Shown here piece after piece: positions 1 to 8,684 of a stretch of 64,000 nucleotides of DNA; position 1 is the first letter of the stretch; the number at the start of each line of letters is the position of its first letter. The notes below the pieces were generated by a model that made no database searches, was not told where the DNA came from, and saw only the letters and a program-made list of their open reading frames with translations. The stretch comes from Paenalcaligenes sp052103955. Its GTDB lineage: Bacteria; Pseudomonadota; Gammaproteobacteria; Burkholderiales; Burkholderiaceae_B. The position numbers were made by a program, and so were the translations under genes. The stretch spans positions 141,505 through 205,504 of the forward strand of contig JBQELO010000006.1 in NCBI GenBank assembly GCA_052103955.1, in the 5' to 3' direction.

Positions 1-3000
1 TGGGTGAAGCAGCGATGACGGAAGAGGATGCCGCTCGCTACTATGCTTCTTACGAGCAAGCTATTCACTCCATCGGTAAAGCGTCTAACGGTAAAGGCAT
101 TTACCAAGGCCCTGGCATTTCTATTAAGTTGTCAGCTTTGCACTCTCGTTACTCACGTGCTCAAAGCGACCGTGTGATGCAAGAGTTGTTGCCGCGCGTG
201 AAAGCGCTGACGCTTTTGGCACGCCAATATGATATTGGTCTGAACATTGACGCGGAAGAAGCTGACCGCCTAGAGATTTCCTTGGATCTGCTAGAAGCGC
301 TGTGCCAAGACCCCGATTTGGCGGGTTGGAACGGTATTGGCTTTGTGATTCAGGGCTACCAGAAACGTGCTCCTTACGTGATTGACTACGTGATTGACTT
401 GGGTAGACGTACTAACCACCGTTTGATGGTGCGTTTAGTAAAAGGTGCGTACTGGGATACCGAAGTAAAACGTGCGCAGGTTGATGGCTTGGAAGGCTAC
501 CCTGTTTACACACGTAAAATTTACACAGACATCGCCTACTTGGCATGTGCGAAAAAACTGTTGAGCGCACCGGATGCGATCTTCCCGCAGTTTGCTACGC
601 ATAACGCCCTGACGTTGGCAGCCATTTATGAAATGGCAGGTTCTAGCTACTACTTGGGTCAGTACGAATTCCAGTGCTTGCACGGTATGGGTGAGCCGCT
701 GTACGAAGAGGTGGTAGGCCCTATTAGCCAAGGTAAGTTGGCGCGTCCTTGCCGTATTTACGCACCCGTGGGTACGCATGAAACACTGTTGGCTTACTTG
801 GTACGCCGCTTGTTGGAAAACGGTGCGAACTCATCGTTTGTGAACCGTATTGCTGACGAGAATGTCTCTATTGATGAGCTGATCCGTGATCCTATTGATG
901 AGGCTGAAGCGATTAGCCCCGTAGGTGCACCTCACCCCATGATTCCGTTGCCTGCTGAGCTGTTCAAAGCACAGGGTGAAAACCGTCAAAACTCTCAAGG
1001 TTTGGACTTGTCTAACGAGCATCGTTTGGCGTCTTTGTCTGCAGCCTTGTTGGCAAGCACTACACACAACTGGCATGCGGCTCCCGCTACATTGGCCGTG
1101 GTAGACGAGTCACGTGAACAAGCTGTACTGAACCCTGCTGATCACCGCGATGTGGTCGGTAAAGTGATTTTCAGTTCGTCGGCAGAAGTAGATTCCGCCT
1201 TGGCACGTTCAGTAGGTGCTGCGCCCATTTGGCAGTCCACAACTGAGCAAGAGCGTGCTCGCTGCTTGTTGCGTGCTGCCGATTTGTTGGAAGCTCAGCA
1301 AACCACCATGATTGGTTTGATTGTGCGCGAAGCCGGTAAAACATTTTCGAATGCTGTGGCCGAGATTCGTGAAGCGGTGGACTTCCTGCGTTACTACGCG
1401 AACCGTATTGAACAGCACTTCTCTAACGACAGCCACCGTCCGCTGGGTCCTGTAGTTTGTATTAGCCCATGGAACTTCCCGTTGGCTATTTTCTTGGGTC
1501 AGGTGTCGGCGGCATTGGCTGCTGGCAACACCGTTTTAGCTAAACCTGCCGAACAAACTGGCTTGATCGCAGCGCAAGGTATTAAGTTGCTGCACGAAGC
1601 GGGCGTACCGCACGACGTAGTGCAGTTGTTGCCAGGCGAAGGTGATGTGGGTGCCATGCTGGTGAGTGATGATCGCGTACAAGGCGTGATGTTCACCGGC
1701 TCTACCGAGGTGGCTAAACGTATTGCCGCTACCTTGGCGCAACGCGTCAACATGAATGGTCAACCTATTCCGCTGATTGCTGAAACCGGTGGTCAGAATG
1801 CGTTGATCGTGGATTCCTCTGCTTTGCCAGAGCAGGTGATTGCCGATGTATTGAACTCGGCCTTCGACTCGGCTGGTCAGCGTTGTTCGGCATTGCGTAT
1901 CTTGTGTGTACAAGAGGATGTGGCCGATACCGTGGTGACCATGTTGCGTGGTGCGATGCGTGAGTTGCGTGTGGGTAACCCAGACGTACTGTATGCCGAC
2001 GTAGGCCCTGTGATTGATGCAGAGGCCCAAGGCAACATCCGTAGCCACATCGACACAATGCGTAGCCGTGGCTTTGATGTAGAGCAGTTGCCACTTGGCG
2101 ATGCGTGCCAGCACGGTACCTTTGTACCACCTACGATTATCCGTATTAACAGCATTGCTGATGTAGAGCGTGAAGTGTTTGGTCCAGTGCTGCACGTGCT
2201 GACGTACAAACGCGCTGAACAAGATGCCTTGCTGAAAGCCATTAACGATACCGGTTACGGCCTGACCTTTGGTGTGCATTCTCGTATTGATGAAACCATC
2301 AATCGTTTGATAGACCAAGTACACGCCGGCAACGTCTACGTGAACCGCAATATTGTGGGCGCGGTAGTGGGTGTGCAGCCATTTGGTGGTGAAGGCTTGT
2401 CGGGTACAGGGCCTAAAGCCGGTGGTCCTATTTACATGAATCGCTTGCTAAGCCAACGCCCAGATCATCTGGTATTGGGTGGTAAAGCACAGAAAGCGGC
2501 TACCAACGAAGCATTGGATAGCTTGCAGCAGTGGGCTGATTCGCATGGCGACAAAGCGTTAAGCCAAAGTTTGAAAAAACTGGCTGATGTGTCGTTGTTC
2601 AACACACGCGTGGAGCTGCCTGGTCCTACAGGCGAAGCCAACACCTACAGCCTGAAAGGCCGTGGGGCAGTGGTGTGCGTGCCCGCAACCAAACATGGTT
2701 TAGTGCTGCAAGTAGCAACCAGCTTGGCGAGTGGCAACGAGGCGTTAATTGTGCGTGATGGTGTGGCAGCCGAGGTGGTAGAGCCTGTGCTTACACAATT
2801 GCCAGAAGCCGCACGTAAACGCGTGGTGTTGGTTGACTCCCTTAAAGAAGCGATGTCACGTCGCGTTGGGGGCGTGATATTTGAAGGGGATTGTGATGCG
2901 CTGAAATCGCTATCGCAGTTCTTGGCAGAACAGGACGGTCCGGTGTTACAAGCACAGGGTCGTACCAGTACCGAGTTGGCTAATGGTCAGCTTTATAGGA

Positions 3001-3083
3001 TGGAACTGCTGGTAGCAGAGCGTTCCCTCAGCGTGAATACCGCGGCTGCAGGGGGTAATGCCACACTGATGGCAGTAGTTTGA
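1..3083 (+). CDS. putA: Bifunctional proline dehydrogenase / P5C dehydrogenase PutA (5' end outside window)
   Basis: The frame is open from the first bases, so the N-terminal part is off-window, including any ribbon-helix-helix domain that would make PutA a repressor as well. The enzyme oxidises proline to pyrroline-5-carboxylate with FAD and then to glutamate with NAD. The visible part begins inside the proline dehydrogenase barrel (RLVKGAYWD, FATHNA, GANSSFVNRIAD). The aldehyde dehydrogenase domain follows, with ISPWNFPL, the base region AETGGQNA, the nucleophile AGQRCS and FGGEGLSGTG. About 200 residues follow this last motif, as in long PutA proteins. A terminator and putP come next, so import and oxidation are neighbours. 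The identification is firm; trifunctionality cannot be judged. Confidence 0.97.
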   Translation, partial: GEAAMTEEDAARYYASYEQAIHSIGKASNGKGIYQGPGISIKLSALHSRYSRAQSDRVMQELLPRVKALTLLARQYDIGLNIDAEEADRLEISLDLLEALCQDPDLAGWNGIGFVIQGYQKRAPYVIDYVIDLGRRTNHRLMVRLVKGAYWDTEVKRAQVDGLEGYPVYTRKIYTDIAYLACAKKLLSAPDAIFPQFATHNALTLAAIYEMAGSSYYLGQYEFQCLHGMGEPLYEEVVGPISQGKLARPCRIYAPVGTHETLLAYLVRRLLENGANSSFVNRIADENVSIDELIRDPIDEAEAISPVGAPHPMIPLPAELFKAQGENRQNSQGLDLSNEHRLASLSAALLASTTHNWHAAPATLAVVDESREQAVLNPADHRDVVGKVIFSSSAEVDSALARSVGAAPIWQSTTEQERARCLLRAADLLEAQQTTMIGLIVREAGKTFSNAVAEIREAVDFLRYYANRIEQHFSNDSHRPLGPVVCISPWNFPLAIFLGQVSAALAAGNTVLAKPAEQTGLIAAQGIKLLHEAGVPHDVVQLLPGEGDVGAMLVSDDRVQGVMFTGSTEVAKRIAATLAQRVNMNGQPIPLIAETGGQNALIVDSSALPEQVIADVLNSAFDSAGQRCSALRILCVQEDVADTVVTMLRGAMRELRVGNPDVLYADVGPVIDAEAQGNIRSHIDTMRSRGFDVEQLPLGDACQHGTFVPPTIIRINSIADVEREVFGPVLHVLTYKRAEQDALLKAINDTGYGLTFGVHSRIDETINRLIDQVHAGNVYVNRNIVGAVVGVQPFGGEGLSGTGPKAGGPIYMNRLLSQRPDHLVLGGKAQKAATNEALDSLQQWADSHGDKALSQSLKKLADVSLFNTRVELPGPTGEANTYSLKGRGAVVCVPATKHGLVLQVATSLASGNEALIVRDGVAAEVVEPVLTQLPEAARKRVVLVDSLKEAMSRRVGGVIFEGDCDALKSLSQFLAEQDGPVLQAQGRTSTELANGQLYRMELLVAERSLSVNTAAAGGNATLMAVV

Positions 3084-3125
3084 TTTTTACTACAACAAGC
3101 GATATGCACGGATAGCAATGTGCAA

Positions 3126-3152
3126 AAACAAGGGGTGTTTCACCCCTTGTTT
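3126..3152 (+). terminator. Hairpin between putA and putP
   Basis: Arms AACAAGGGGTG and CACCCCTTGTT pair perfectly around a TTT loop, followed by a short T-rich stretch. It lies 43 bases after the putA stop and 20 bases before the putP start, so it should end or attenuate putA transcription and separate the two genes. Confidence 0.75.
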
Positions 3153-3172
3153 GCCTCAAAAGGGAGAATGCT

Positions 3173-4666
3173 ATGCAAATAGCCAATATGCAGATTACGA
3201 CGATGTTCGTAATTTATATCGTAGGGATGCTGTTGATCGGATGGCTGGGCTACAGGGCTACAAACGATCTGTCCGACTACATTCTGGGCGGACGCCGACT
3301 GGGGCCTTTCGTGGTGGCACTTGCCGCTGGGGCGTCAGACATGAGCGGCTGGTTGCTGATGGGCTTACCAGGCGCTGTTTATGACAACGGGATCTCTGCA
3401 TCCTGGATTGCCATAGGCTTAACTTTAGGTGCCTATTTAAACTGGCGCTTCGTCGCCGCACGTTTACGTGTGTACACCGAAAAATCCGGTAATGCGCTGA
3501 CATTGCCCGACTTTTTCTCTAACCGTTTTGAAGACAGCTCCAACGTGCTGCGCATTGTGTCAGCCGTAGTGATTCTGGTGTTCTTCACGCTGTACTGCGC
3601 GTCAGGCGTAGTTGCCGGTGCTAGATTGTTTGAAAGCATGTTCGGCATGTCTTACACCACTGCCATGTTCGTAGGTGCGTTCTGCACCATTGCGTATGTG
3701 TTTATTGGTGGTTTCTTGGCGGTAAGCTGGACAGACACCATTCAGGCTTCATTGATGTTTACGGCGCTGGTGCTGACACCATTGGTGGTGATTATGGGCG
3801 CAGGTGGCTTTGCGGACGCGAATGCTGCCGTGATTGCCATTAATCCGTTGCATGCTGACTTGTGGCAGGGCGCGTCCTTTGTGGGCGTGATCTCCTTGTT
3901 GGCATGGGGCTTAGGTTACTTTGGTCAGCCACACATTCTGGTGCGTTTCATGGCAGCAGAATCGGTAAAAACCATTCCTAATGCACGTCGCATTGGTATG
4001 ACATGGATGATTCTGTGTTTGGCAGGTGCGGTGGCAGTAGGTTACTTCGGTATTGCGTACTTCTCGGCCAACCCTGGTCAAGCTGCTGGCGTGAATGAGA
4101 ACTCCGAGCGTGTGTTTATCGAGTTGTCCATGCTGTTGTTTAACCCATGGATCGCTGGTATTTTGTTAGCGGCTATTTTGGCAGCGGTGATGAGTACTTT
4201 GTCGGCACAGTTGTTAGTGTGCTCAAGCTCGTTGACACAAGATATTTACAAAACCTTTATCAAACGCGATGCCACTGATGCGCAATTGGTGTGGTTTGGT
4301 CGTGCCATGGTCTTGTTGGTAGCCATTGTGGCCATTATCTTGGCATGGAACCCAAATAGCCGTGTGCTGTCGATGGTGAGCTACGCATGGGCTGGTTTTG
4401 GTGCGGCGTTTGGTCCGGTGATCTTGCTGTCCCTGTTGTGGCGCAGAATGACTCGCAATGGTGCATTGGCCGGTATGGTCGTAGGTGCTGTTGTGGTGCT
4501 GATCTGGAACCATTATGCATGGTTGGGTTTGTACGAAATCGTTCCAGGCTTCATTTTGGGTACCTTGGCCATTATCGTGGTGAGCTTAATGGGTAAAGAG
4601 CCTCCTAAAAACGTTACCGAGGTGTTCGATTCTGTTAAAGGCGACTTGAGCCAAGTTAGCCACTAA
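3173..4666 (+). CDS. putP: Sodium/proline symporter PutP
   Basis: This 497-residue protein belongs to the sodium:solute symporter family and is of normal PutP length. It brings proline in with Na+ for PutA. The N-terminus shows the first membrane segment and the motif SDYILGGRRLGPFVVALAAG, followed by SDMSGWLLMGLPGAVY, the Na+/proline-binding region of PutP. About 12 to 13 hydrophobic segments follow, including LAWGLGYFGQPHILVRFMAA and AAVMSTLSAQLLVCSSSLTQD. The start has a GGGAG ribosome-binding site eight bases upstream. It sits directly after putA behind a hairpin and ends at a strong terminator. Confidence 0.95.
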   Translation: MQIANMQITTMFVIYIVGMLLIGWLGYRATNDLSDYILGGRRLGPFVVALAAGASDMSGWLLMGLPGAVYDNGISASWIAIGLTLGAYLNWRFVAARLRVYTEKSGNALTLPDFFSNRFEDSSNVLRIVSAVVILVFFTLYCASGVVAGARLFESMFGMSYTTAMFVGAFCTIAYVFIGGFLAVSWTDTIQASLMFTALVLTPLVVIMGAGGFADANAAVIAINPLHADLWQGASFVGVISLLAWGLGYFGQPHILVRFMAAESVKTIPNARRIGMTWMILCLAGAVAVGYFGIAYFSANPGQAAGVNENSERVFIELSMLLFNPWIAGILLAAILAAVMSTLSAQLLVCSSSLTQDIYKTFIKRDATDAQLVWFGRAMVLLVAIVAIILAWNPNSRVLSMVSYAWAGFGAAFGPVILLSLLWRRMTRNGALAGMVVGAVVVLIWNHYAWLGLYEIVPGFILGTLAIIVVSLMGKEPPKNVTEVFDSVKGDLSQVSH

Positions 4667-4687
4667 TAGATTGATGTGCTCTTAAAG

Positions 4688-4711
4688 AAAACGGGGTTAA
4701 AGCCCCGTTTT
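4688..4711 (+). terminator. Intrinsic terminator of putP
   Basis: A nine-pair stem, AAAACGGGG with CCCCGTTTT, and a six-base loop are followed by a T-rich run, 20 bases after the putP stop. Confidence 0.88.
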
Positions 4712-4835
4712 CTTGTTTTAGATCAGGGTTTTTTGCGTAAATAAATCCTATTTTTAATGCGTATGGCGTTATAGTTTGTCATCAAAATAATTATTACTAT
4801 TTCATTAATCTGCATAGGAGGGCAAAACTACTTCA

Positions 4836-4870
4836 TGACGAAATCGTCAACACTTAATGGGCATATTAAG
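4836..4870. promoter_or_regulatory. Two adjacent dyads upstream of the amino-acid permease
   Basis: Two perfect inverted repeats sit side by side: TGACGA-AA-TCGTCA at 4836-4849 and CTTAAT-N6-ATTAAG at 4853-4870. They end 28 bases before the permease start. Their position suits an operator or a leader structure; which protein would bind is unknown. Confidence 0.4.
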
Positions 4871-4898
4871 AGTTAATCCGTTTTAAAAGGCGGCACAA

Positions 4899-6290
4899 AT
4901 GAGTTGCGCAGAAGAAAATAAGTTAAAGGGCGGGCTGAAGTCTCGTCACTTGACCATGCTATCTATAGCAGGAGTCATTGGTGGAGCATTATTTGTAGGT
5001 TCTGGGAAGGTGATTGCGAACGCCGGTCCAGCAGCTATATTGGCGTATATGGGCGGTGGAGCGCTCGTTATATTGGTAATGCGTATGTTGGGCGAGATGG
5101 CCGTTGCCCAACCTGATACAGGTTCATTTTCTACTTATGCCGACCGAGCAATTGGTCATTGGGCTGGGTTTACGATTGGCTGGCTGTATTGGAGTTTCTG
5201 GTCATTATTAATGGGTTGGGAAGCCTATGTGGCCGGGGCAATTTTGCACGGTTGGTTCCCCGCTATACCTATTTGGGGTTACATGCTGATAGTTACCGCC
5301 GCTTTAATGGTGGTGAACTTCATGAATGTAAAAAATTACGGCGAGTTTGAGTTTTGGTTTGCCTTAATTAAAGTGGTCGCCATTGTGTTGTTCATTATTA
5401 TTGGCTCACTGGCAATCGTACATTTATGGCCTTCAGGCACTACCAGCGGTTGGTCTAATTTGACCTCGCAAGGTTTCATGCCGAATGGATTTGGTGCTGT
5501 GGTGGTGGCATTGTTAGGGGCGATGTTTGCATTTATTGGTGCAGAGATCGTAACCATTGCTGCTGCAGAGTCCGAGAATCCCAGTAAAGCCATTGTGCAA
5601 ACAACGCGCTCGGTAGCATGGCGTATTTCGCTGTTCTACGTAGGTTCTATCTTTATCGTGGTGTGCTTGATCCCTTACAACAGTCCAGGGCTAAGCTTGT
5701 CCACAGAAGGTACTTACGCAGTGACCTTGAACGCATTGGCGATTCCCCATGCCAGTGAAATCGTGAACTTCGTGGTACTGACCTCGGTGTGCAGTTGCTT
5801 TAATTCGGCGTTGTATACCTCGTCACGTATGTTGTATTCCTTGTCGCGTCGTGGTGATGCACCTAAGTCTTTCCAGAAAGTTGGCCGCAGTACAGGTACC
5901 CCGTATGTGGGTGTAGTGGCGTCTAGCTTGTTTGCGTTGGTAGCGGTGTATTTGACGGCGACTGAAACAATGGATATTTACGATGTGTTGATGCAAGCCA
6001 CCGGTACGATTGCGCTGTATGTGTACCTGTGTATCGCATTCTCGCAGTTGCGTATGCGTCGTAAGCTGATCAAGGAAAAACGCGAACTAACCTTCAAAAT
6101 GTGGTTGTTCCCGTGGTTAACCTATGCGGTGATTGTCACTATTATCAGTGCGCTGATTGTGATGGTGATTGAAGGTACGTACCGTACCGAGGTGCTTTAT
6201 ACCACTGGGTTAGCGTTAGTGATTGTATTGCTAGGCGTTATTGTGGATCGTAGGCAGGCAAGCTCTGTGCCTGTGGTCGCAGCAGAGTAA
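4899..6290 (+). CDS. GabP/AroP-family amino-acid permease
   Basis: A 463-residue APC-superfamily permease with about 12 membrane segments. It follows E. coli GabP closely by eye: LKSRHLTMLSIAGVIGGALFVGSG at the first segment, GEMAVAQPDTGSFSTYADRAIG, VKNYGEFEFWFALIKVVAI, GAEIVTIAAAES and SALYTSSRMLYSLSRRGDAP. These motifs are shared by GABA, proline (ProY) and aromatic amino-acid permeases, so the substrate is not settled. Its place next to putA-putP makes proline or GABA reasonable guesses. The start has AAAAGG about eight bases upstream. It has its own promoter region, since a terminator lies before it. Confidence 0.88.
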   Translation: MSCAEENKLKGGLKSRHLTMLSIAGVIGGALFVGSGKVIANAGPAAILAYMGGGALVILVMRMLGEMAVAQPDTGSFSTYADRAIGHWAGFTIGWLYWSFWSLLMGWEAYVAGAILHGWFPAIPIWGYMLIVTAALMVVNFMNVKNYGEFEFWFALIKVVAIVLFIIIGSLAIVHLWPSGTTSGWSNLTSQGFMPNGFGAVVVALLGAMFAFIGAEIVTIAAAESENPSKAIVQTTRSVAWRISLFYVGSIFIVVCLIPYNSPGLSLSTEGTYAVTLNALAIPHASEIVNFVVLTSVCSCFNSALYTSSRMLYSLSRRGDAPKSFQKVGRSTGTPYVGVVASSLFALVAVYLTATETMDIYDVLMQATGTIALYVYLCIAFSQLRMRRKLIKEKRELTFKMWLFPWLTYAVIVTIISALIVMVIEGTYRTEVLYTTGLALVIVLLGVIVDRRQASSVPVVAAE

Positions 6291-6315
6291 CGCTGGTCTG
6301 TTTATTCGCAAAGAG

Positions 6316-6345
6316 AACCGCTCGTTTTTACGGGCGGTTTTTTTT
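6316..6345 (+). terminator. Intrinsic terminator of the permease gene
   Basis: AACCGCTCGT pairs with ACGGGCGGTT (one T-G wobble) around a TTTT loop, followed directly by a run of T, 25 bases after the stop. Confidence 0.88.
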
Positions 6346-6639
6346 GGGTTGAGATGTGCCTTACTAGTGGGGGTTATGGGTAATACTGGTTCAGGGGAGA
6401 GGTTGTATTCATCGCACTCGCTGAGGGACTGCGGAACAACTTTTTGTGATTTGAGATACCAAATCAAAAAAGTTTTCCTCCGCCTCCTCTGAGGTATAGC
6501 AATTGATAGGTTTACTGCCCGTTCTTATGTGGTAGTGATTAGGCATTCGTTATATCACTTTCGCAGCCTTAGGCTACGGCAGATAGTCGTGAGTAAGCGG
6601 GCTTCTAGACTTATTAAGCCTCGTTCTCACATAAGAAAA
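6346..6639. other. Non-coding stretch with extended imperfect hairpin
   Basis: No convincing gene is present. At 6431-6483 a long imperfect hairpin can form: outer arms GCGGA/TCCGC, then AACTTTTT.GATTTG against CAAATCA.AAAAAGTT around a six-base loop. Further on, 8-bp arms CTTATGTG (6524-6531) and CACATAAG (6628-6635), with nested GCCCG/CGGGC, enclose about 100 bases that could fold together. This could be a small RNA or the relic of an element; nothing in it decides. Confidence 0.3.
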
Positions 6640-6673
6640 TAAGCCACTTCCCAGAGCATAGAGAAGCGGCTTA
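6640..6673 (-). terminator. Terminator of the YgaP-like gene
   Basis: On the minus strand AAGCCGCTTC pairs with GAAGTGGCTT (one wobble), followed by ATTTTCTT. It lies 33 bases beyond the stop of the small membrane protein gene. Confidence 0.7.
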
Positions 6674-6705
6674 CGTTTTCGTTAGCAGTTAACCTGCTAC
6701 CCCTT

Positions 6706-6900
6706 TTACTTGCGACACGTCCCGCAGGTATTAACCCCCAGCATTGAGTACAACGGGCACACGCGAAATAGGCCGCTTAATAGCGGGATAATCCCCAGCC
6801 ACCCCCACCAGCCTACCGTGCCGCTGCTAGCCAGAATCACCAGCACTAGCCCTACGACTACACGCAAAATTCTATCTATACCGCCTACATTGGTTTTCAT
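6706..6900 (-). CDS. YgaP-type transmembrane protein (DUF2892)
   Basis: A 64-residue protein matching the membrane domain of YgaP: the N-terminal KTNVGGIDRILRVVVGLVLV, two hydrophobic segments, and the tail GLFRVCPLYSMLGVNTCGTC. In E. coli YgaP this domain is fused to a rhodanese; here it stands alone. The ATG at 6900 is chosen because GGAG lies seven bases upstream, whereas the longer frame has no such site. It is followed upstream by the YgaV-like regulator on the same strand, so the pair mirrors ygaV-ygaP. A role in persulfide or sulfide handling at the membrane is inferred from this context. Confidence 0.82.
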   Translation of the reverse strand: MKTNVGGIDRILRVVVGLVLVILASSGTVGWWGWLGIIPLLSGLFRVCPLYSMLGVNTCGTCRK

Positions 6901-6949
6901 ATGGTTTCTCCGCAAAAGCGAGTGGACTGCATGGATTGGTCCGTGGGTA

Positions 6950-7261
6950 TTACGGACAAAAAATGGTTTTCAAGGTACTGATTAACTGTTCAATTTTTGG
7001 GTCGGCAATACGGTAATACAGGGTTTGGGCCTCGCGCCTGTAGGTGATTAGGTTTTCGTCACGCATTTTTGCTAGGTGCTGCGATAGGGCCGACTGGCTA
7101 AGGCTGACATAATGGTTGAGTGCGCCTACCGTCATTTCTTTGTGTTCTATGAGCAGACATAGAATAAGTAAACGATGTTCATTGCCTATAGTACGCAGCA
7201 TGGCGGCGGCTTGGCTCGCGCCATTTTGTAAGAAGCTAATGTAATCGTGGGGTGCTGTCAT
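6950..7261 (-). CDS. ArsR-family persulfide-sensing regulator (YgaV/BigR/SqrR type)
   Basis: A 103-residue winged-helix repressor. The recognition helix region SLSQSALSQHLAKMRDENLI is typical of ArsR proteins. Cys35 (LLILCLLIE) and Cys102 (LKTIFCP) occupy the positions of the redox-active cysteine pair of YgaV, BigR and SqrR, which form a disulfide or polysulfide bridge with reactive sulfur and then release DNA. It is divergent from a persulfide dioxygenase gene, the classical BigR target, with a dyad between them, and lies upstream of the YgaP-like gene. Repression of both directions, relieved by sulfide stress, is inferred. Confidence 0.9.
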   Translation of the reverse strand: MTAPHDYISFLQNGASQAAAMLRTIGNEHRLLILCLLIEHKEMTVGALNHYVSLSQSALSQHLAKMRDENLITYRREAQTLYYRIADPKIEQLISTLKTIFCP

Positions 7262-7279
7262 CGTTAGGGTCTTGTATTT

Positions 7280-7320
7280 TAGATATTTCTAATTTAGCAT
7301 ATTCTAAATTAAAGAATCTA
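7280..7320. promoter_or_regulatory. Operator-like dyad between YgaV-type regulator and persulfide dioxygenase
   Basis: The core AATTTAG-N6-CTAAATT (7291-7310) is a perfect inverted repeat, and outer arms TAGAT/ATCTA extend the symmetry to about 41 bp. It sits in the 75-base gap between the divergent genes, where binding would shut both promoters. Confidence 0.65.
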
Positions 7321-7336
7321 GCAAAGGAAAAATGCC

Positions 7337-8212
7337 ATGCGTAGCGATGCGGTTCATATACAGGCTTTTTTTGACGAACCTACGTACACCGTCAGTTATC
7401 TGGTGTCTGATCCTGTTAGCCGCCAAGCCGCCATTATTGATCCGGTATTGGATTACGACCATCGCAGCGGTGAGGTGGCTACGCGTTCTGCGGCGCATCT
7501 TTTGCAGTGTGCCACCGAGCAAGGGTTGGATGTGGTCTGGATTCTGGAAACGCATGCCCACGCTGATCACCTGAGTGCAGCGCCTTTTTTAAAGCAGGCC
7601 ACAGGCGCTCAGATCGCTATTGGGGAGCACATTTGCACGGTGCAAACGATTTTCAGTGCTGTGTTTAATGTGGATGACGTGTCAGGCAAAGGGCTGGAGT
7701 TTGATCGCCTGCTTAAAGAGGGTGACGTGCTCATGCTGGGCGAGCTGCCTATAAAGGTGATGCATACGCCAGGCCATACGCCAGCGTGTGTGGCCTATGA
7801 AATTGCCGATGCGGTATTTGTGGGCGATACTTTGTTTATGCCTGATTACGGTACCGCACGTGCGGATTTCCCCGGTGGCAGTGCGGCGCAGTTGTACCAG
7901 TCTATACGCAAGATTTTGTCCTTACCTCCACAGACGCGTTTGTTCATGTGCCACGACTACAAAGCGCCGGGCCGCGATGTGTTTGCATGGGAAACTACGG
8001 TGGCAGAGCAGCGCGCAAATAACATACACATACACGATGGGGTAGATGAAGCAGCCTACGTAAGCTTGCGGGAATCGCGTGATGCAACGTTGTCAGCGCC
8101 TGTGTTGCTATTGCCTTCTGTGCAAGTGAATATACGCGCAGGGCAGTTACCCGTACCTGAAGATAACGGTGTGTCGTATTTGAAGATTCCGGTGAAATGG
8201 AGTGCGTATTAA
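7337..8212 (+). CDS. MBL-fold persulfide dioxygenase (Blh/ETHE1-like)
   Basis: A 291-residue metallo-beta-lactamase-fold protein. The metal motif ETHAHADHLSAA gives His73, His75, Asp77 and His78; further ligands are in TPGHTP and the Asp of GDTLF. The length and the motifs ARADFPGG and MCHDY fit the Blh type regulated by BigR, which oxidises glutathione persulfide to sulfite and glutathione using Fe(II). The start at 7337 has AAAGGA upstream; the ATG at 7332 is in another frame. It is flanked by two persulfide-type ArsR regulators, which supports the role. Confidence 0.9.
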   Translation: MRSDAVHIQAFFDEPTYTVSYLVSDPVSRQAAIIDPVLDYDHRSGEVATRSAAHLLQCATEQGLDVVWILETHAHADHLSAAPFLKQATGAQIAIGEHICTVQTIFSAVFNVDDVSGKGLEFDRLLKEGDVLMLGELPIKVMHTPGHTPACVAYEIADAVFVGDTLFMPDYGTARADFPGGSAAQLYQSIRKILSLPPQTRLFMCHDYKAPGRDVFAWETTVAEQRANNIHIHDGVDEAAYVSLRESRDATLSAPVLLLPSVQVNIRAGQLPVPEDNGVSYLKIPVKWSAY

Positions 8213-8250
8213 CCTTGTAATGGTGGCTAGTAGTCGGTTTTTTTGATTCA

Positions 8251-8274
8251 ACAATATATAATTACATATATTGT
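8251..8274. promoter_or_regulatory. Operator-like palindrome before the second ArsR gene
   Basis: ACAATATAT-N6-ATATATTGT is a perfect 9-bp inverted repeat ending 18 bases before the start of the regulator gene. It has the same six-base spacer as the dyad at 7291 but different arms, which suggests the two ArsR proteins have separate sites. Autoregulation is inferred. Confidence 0.65.
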
Positions 8275-8292
8275 TTGCACGTAAACTAAATC

Positions 8293-8634
8293 ATGACTAC
8301 TGCCGCTATCACTTTGTCACCTGAAAAAATGCGAGAACACGCCGGTAAAGCGTGTGCGTTGTTAAAAGCCTTAGGCAATGAAGACCGCTTGATGTTGCTG
8401 TGCCAAATGGCATTTGAACCTTTAAACGTTGGTCAGCTGGAAACGCGTACGGGCATACATCAACCTACGTTATCGCAGCAATTAGCCGTGTTGCGACAAG
8501 AGGGGATAGTAGCGACCGAAAAGATTGGTAAGTACGTGTATTACCGGTTGGTAGACCCCAGCACCGTGAGGCTAATGCAAACCTTGTGGGACATTTATTG
8601 TGGCCCAAGCGTGGCCAAAGAGCAGGTTGATTAA
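8293..8634 (+). CDS. Second ArsR-family regulator with BigR/YgaV-type cysteine pair
   Basis: A 113-residue winged-helix protein with GIHQPTLSQQLAVLRQEGIV as the recognition region. Cys37 (MLLCQMAF) and Cys103 (DIYCGP) match the two sensing cysteines of the BigR/SqrR group; an extra Cys21 is not part of that pair. It therefore looks like a paralogue of the regulator at 6950, with its own palindrome upstream. The next gene on the same strand, a CDGC carboxymuconolactone-family protein, is probably co-transcribed. Confidence 0.85.
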   Translation: MTTAAITLSPEKMREHAGKACALLKALGNEDRLMLLCQMAFEPLNVGQLETRTGIHQPTLSQQLAVLRQEGIVATEKIGKYVYYRLVDPSTVRLMQTLWDIYCGPSVAKEQVD

Positions 8635-8684
8635 CGGCGTGTCAGTCAGAATGACCGCCATATTCGTAATAGGAAAGTAGAAGC

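Noticed and set aside
914..926. GGTGCACC within putA
   Set aside because: It lies inside coding sequence without a second arm at the proper spacing.
1536..2324. Long open frame opposite putA (262 codons)
   Set aside because: It lies wholly within a well-supported gene, shows no family pattern, and follows from the codon use of the other strand.
6431..6483. Long imperfect hairpin as an integron attC site or transposon end
   Set aside because: The attC core motifs are absent, and there is no integrase, transposase or target duplication.
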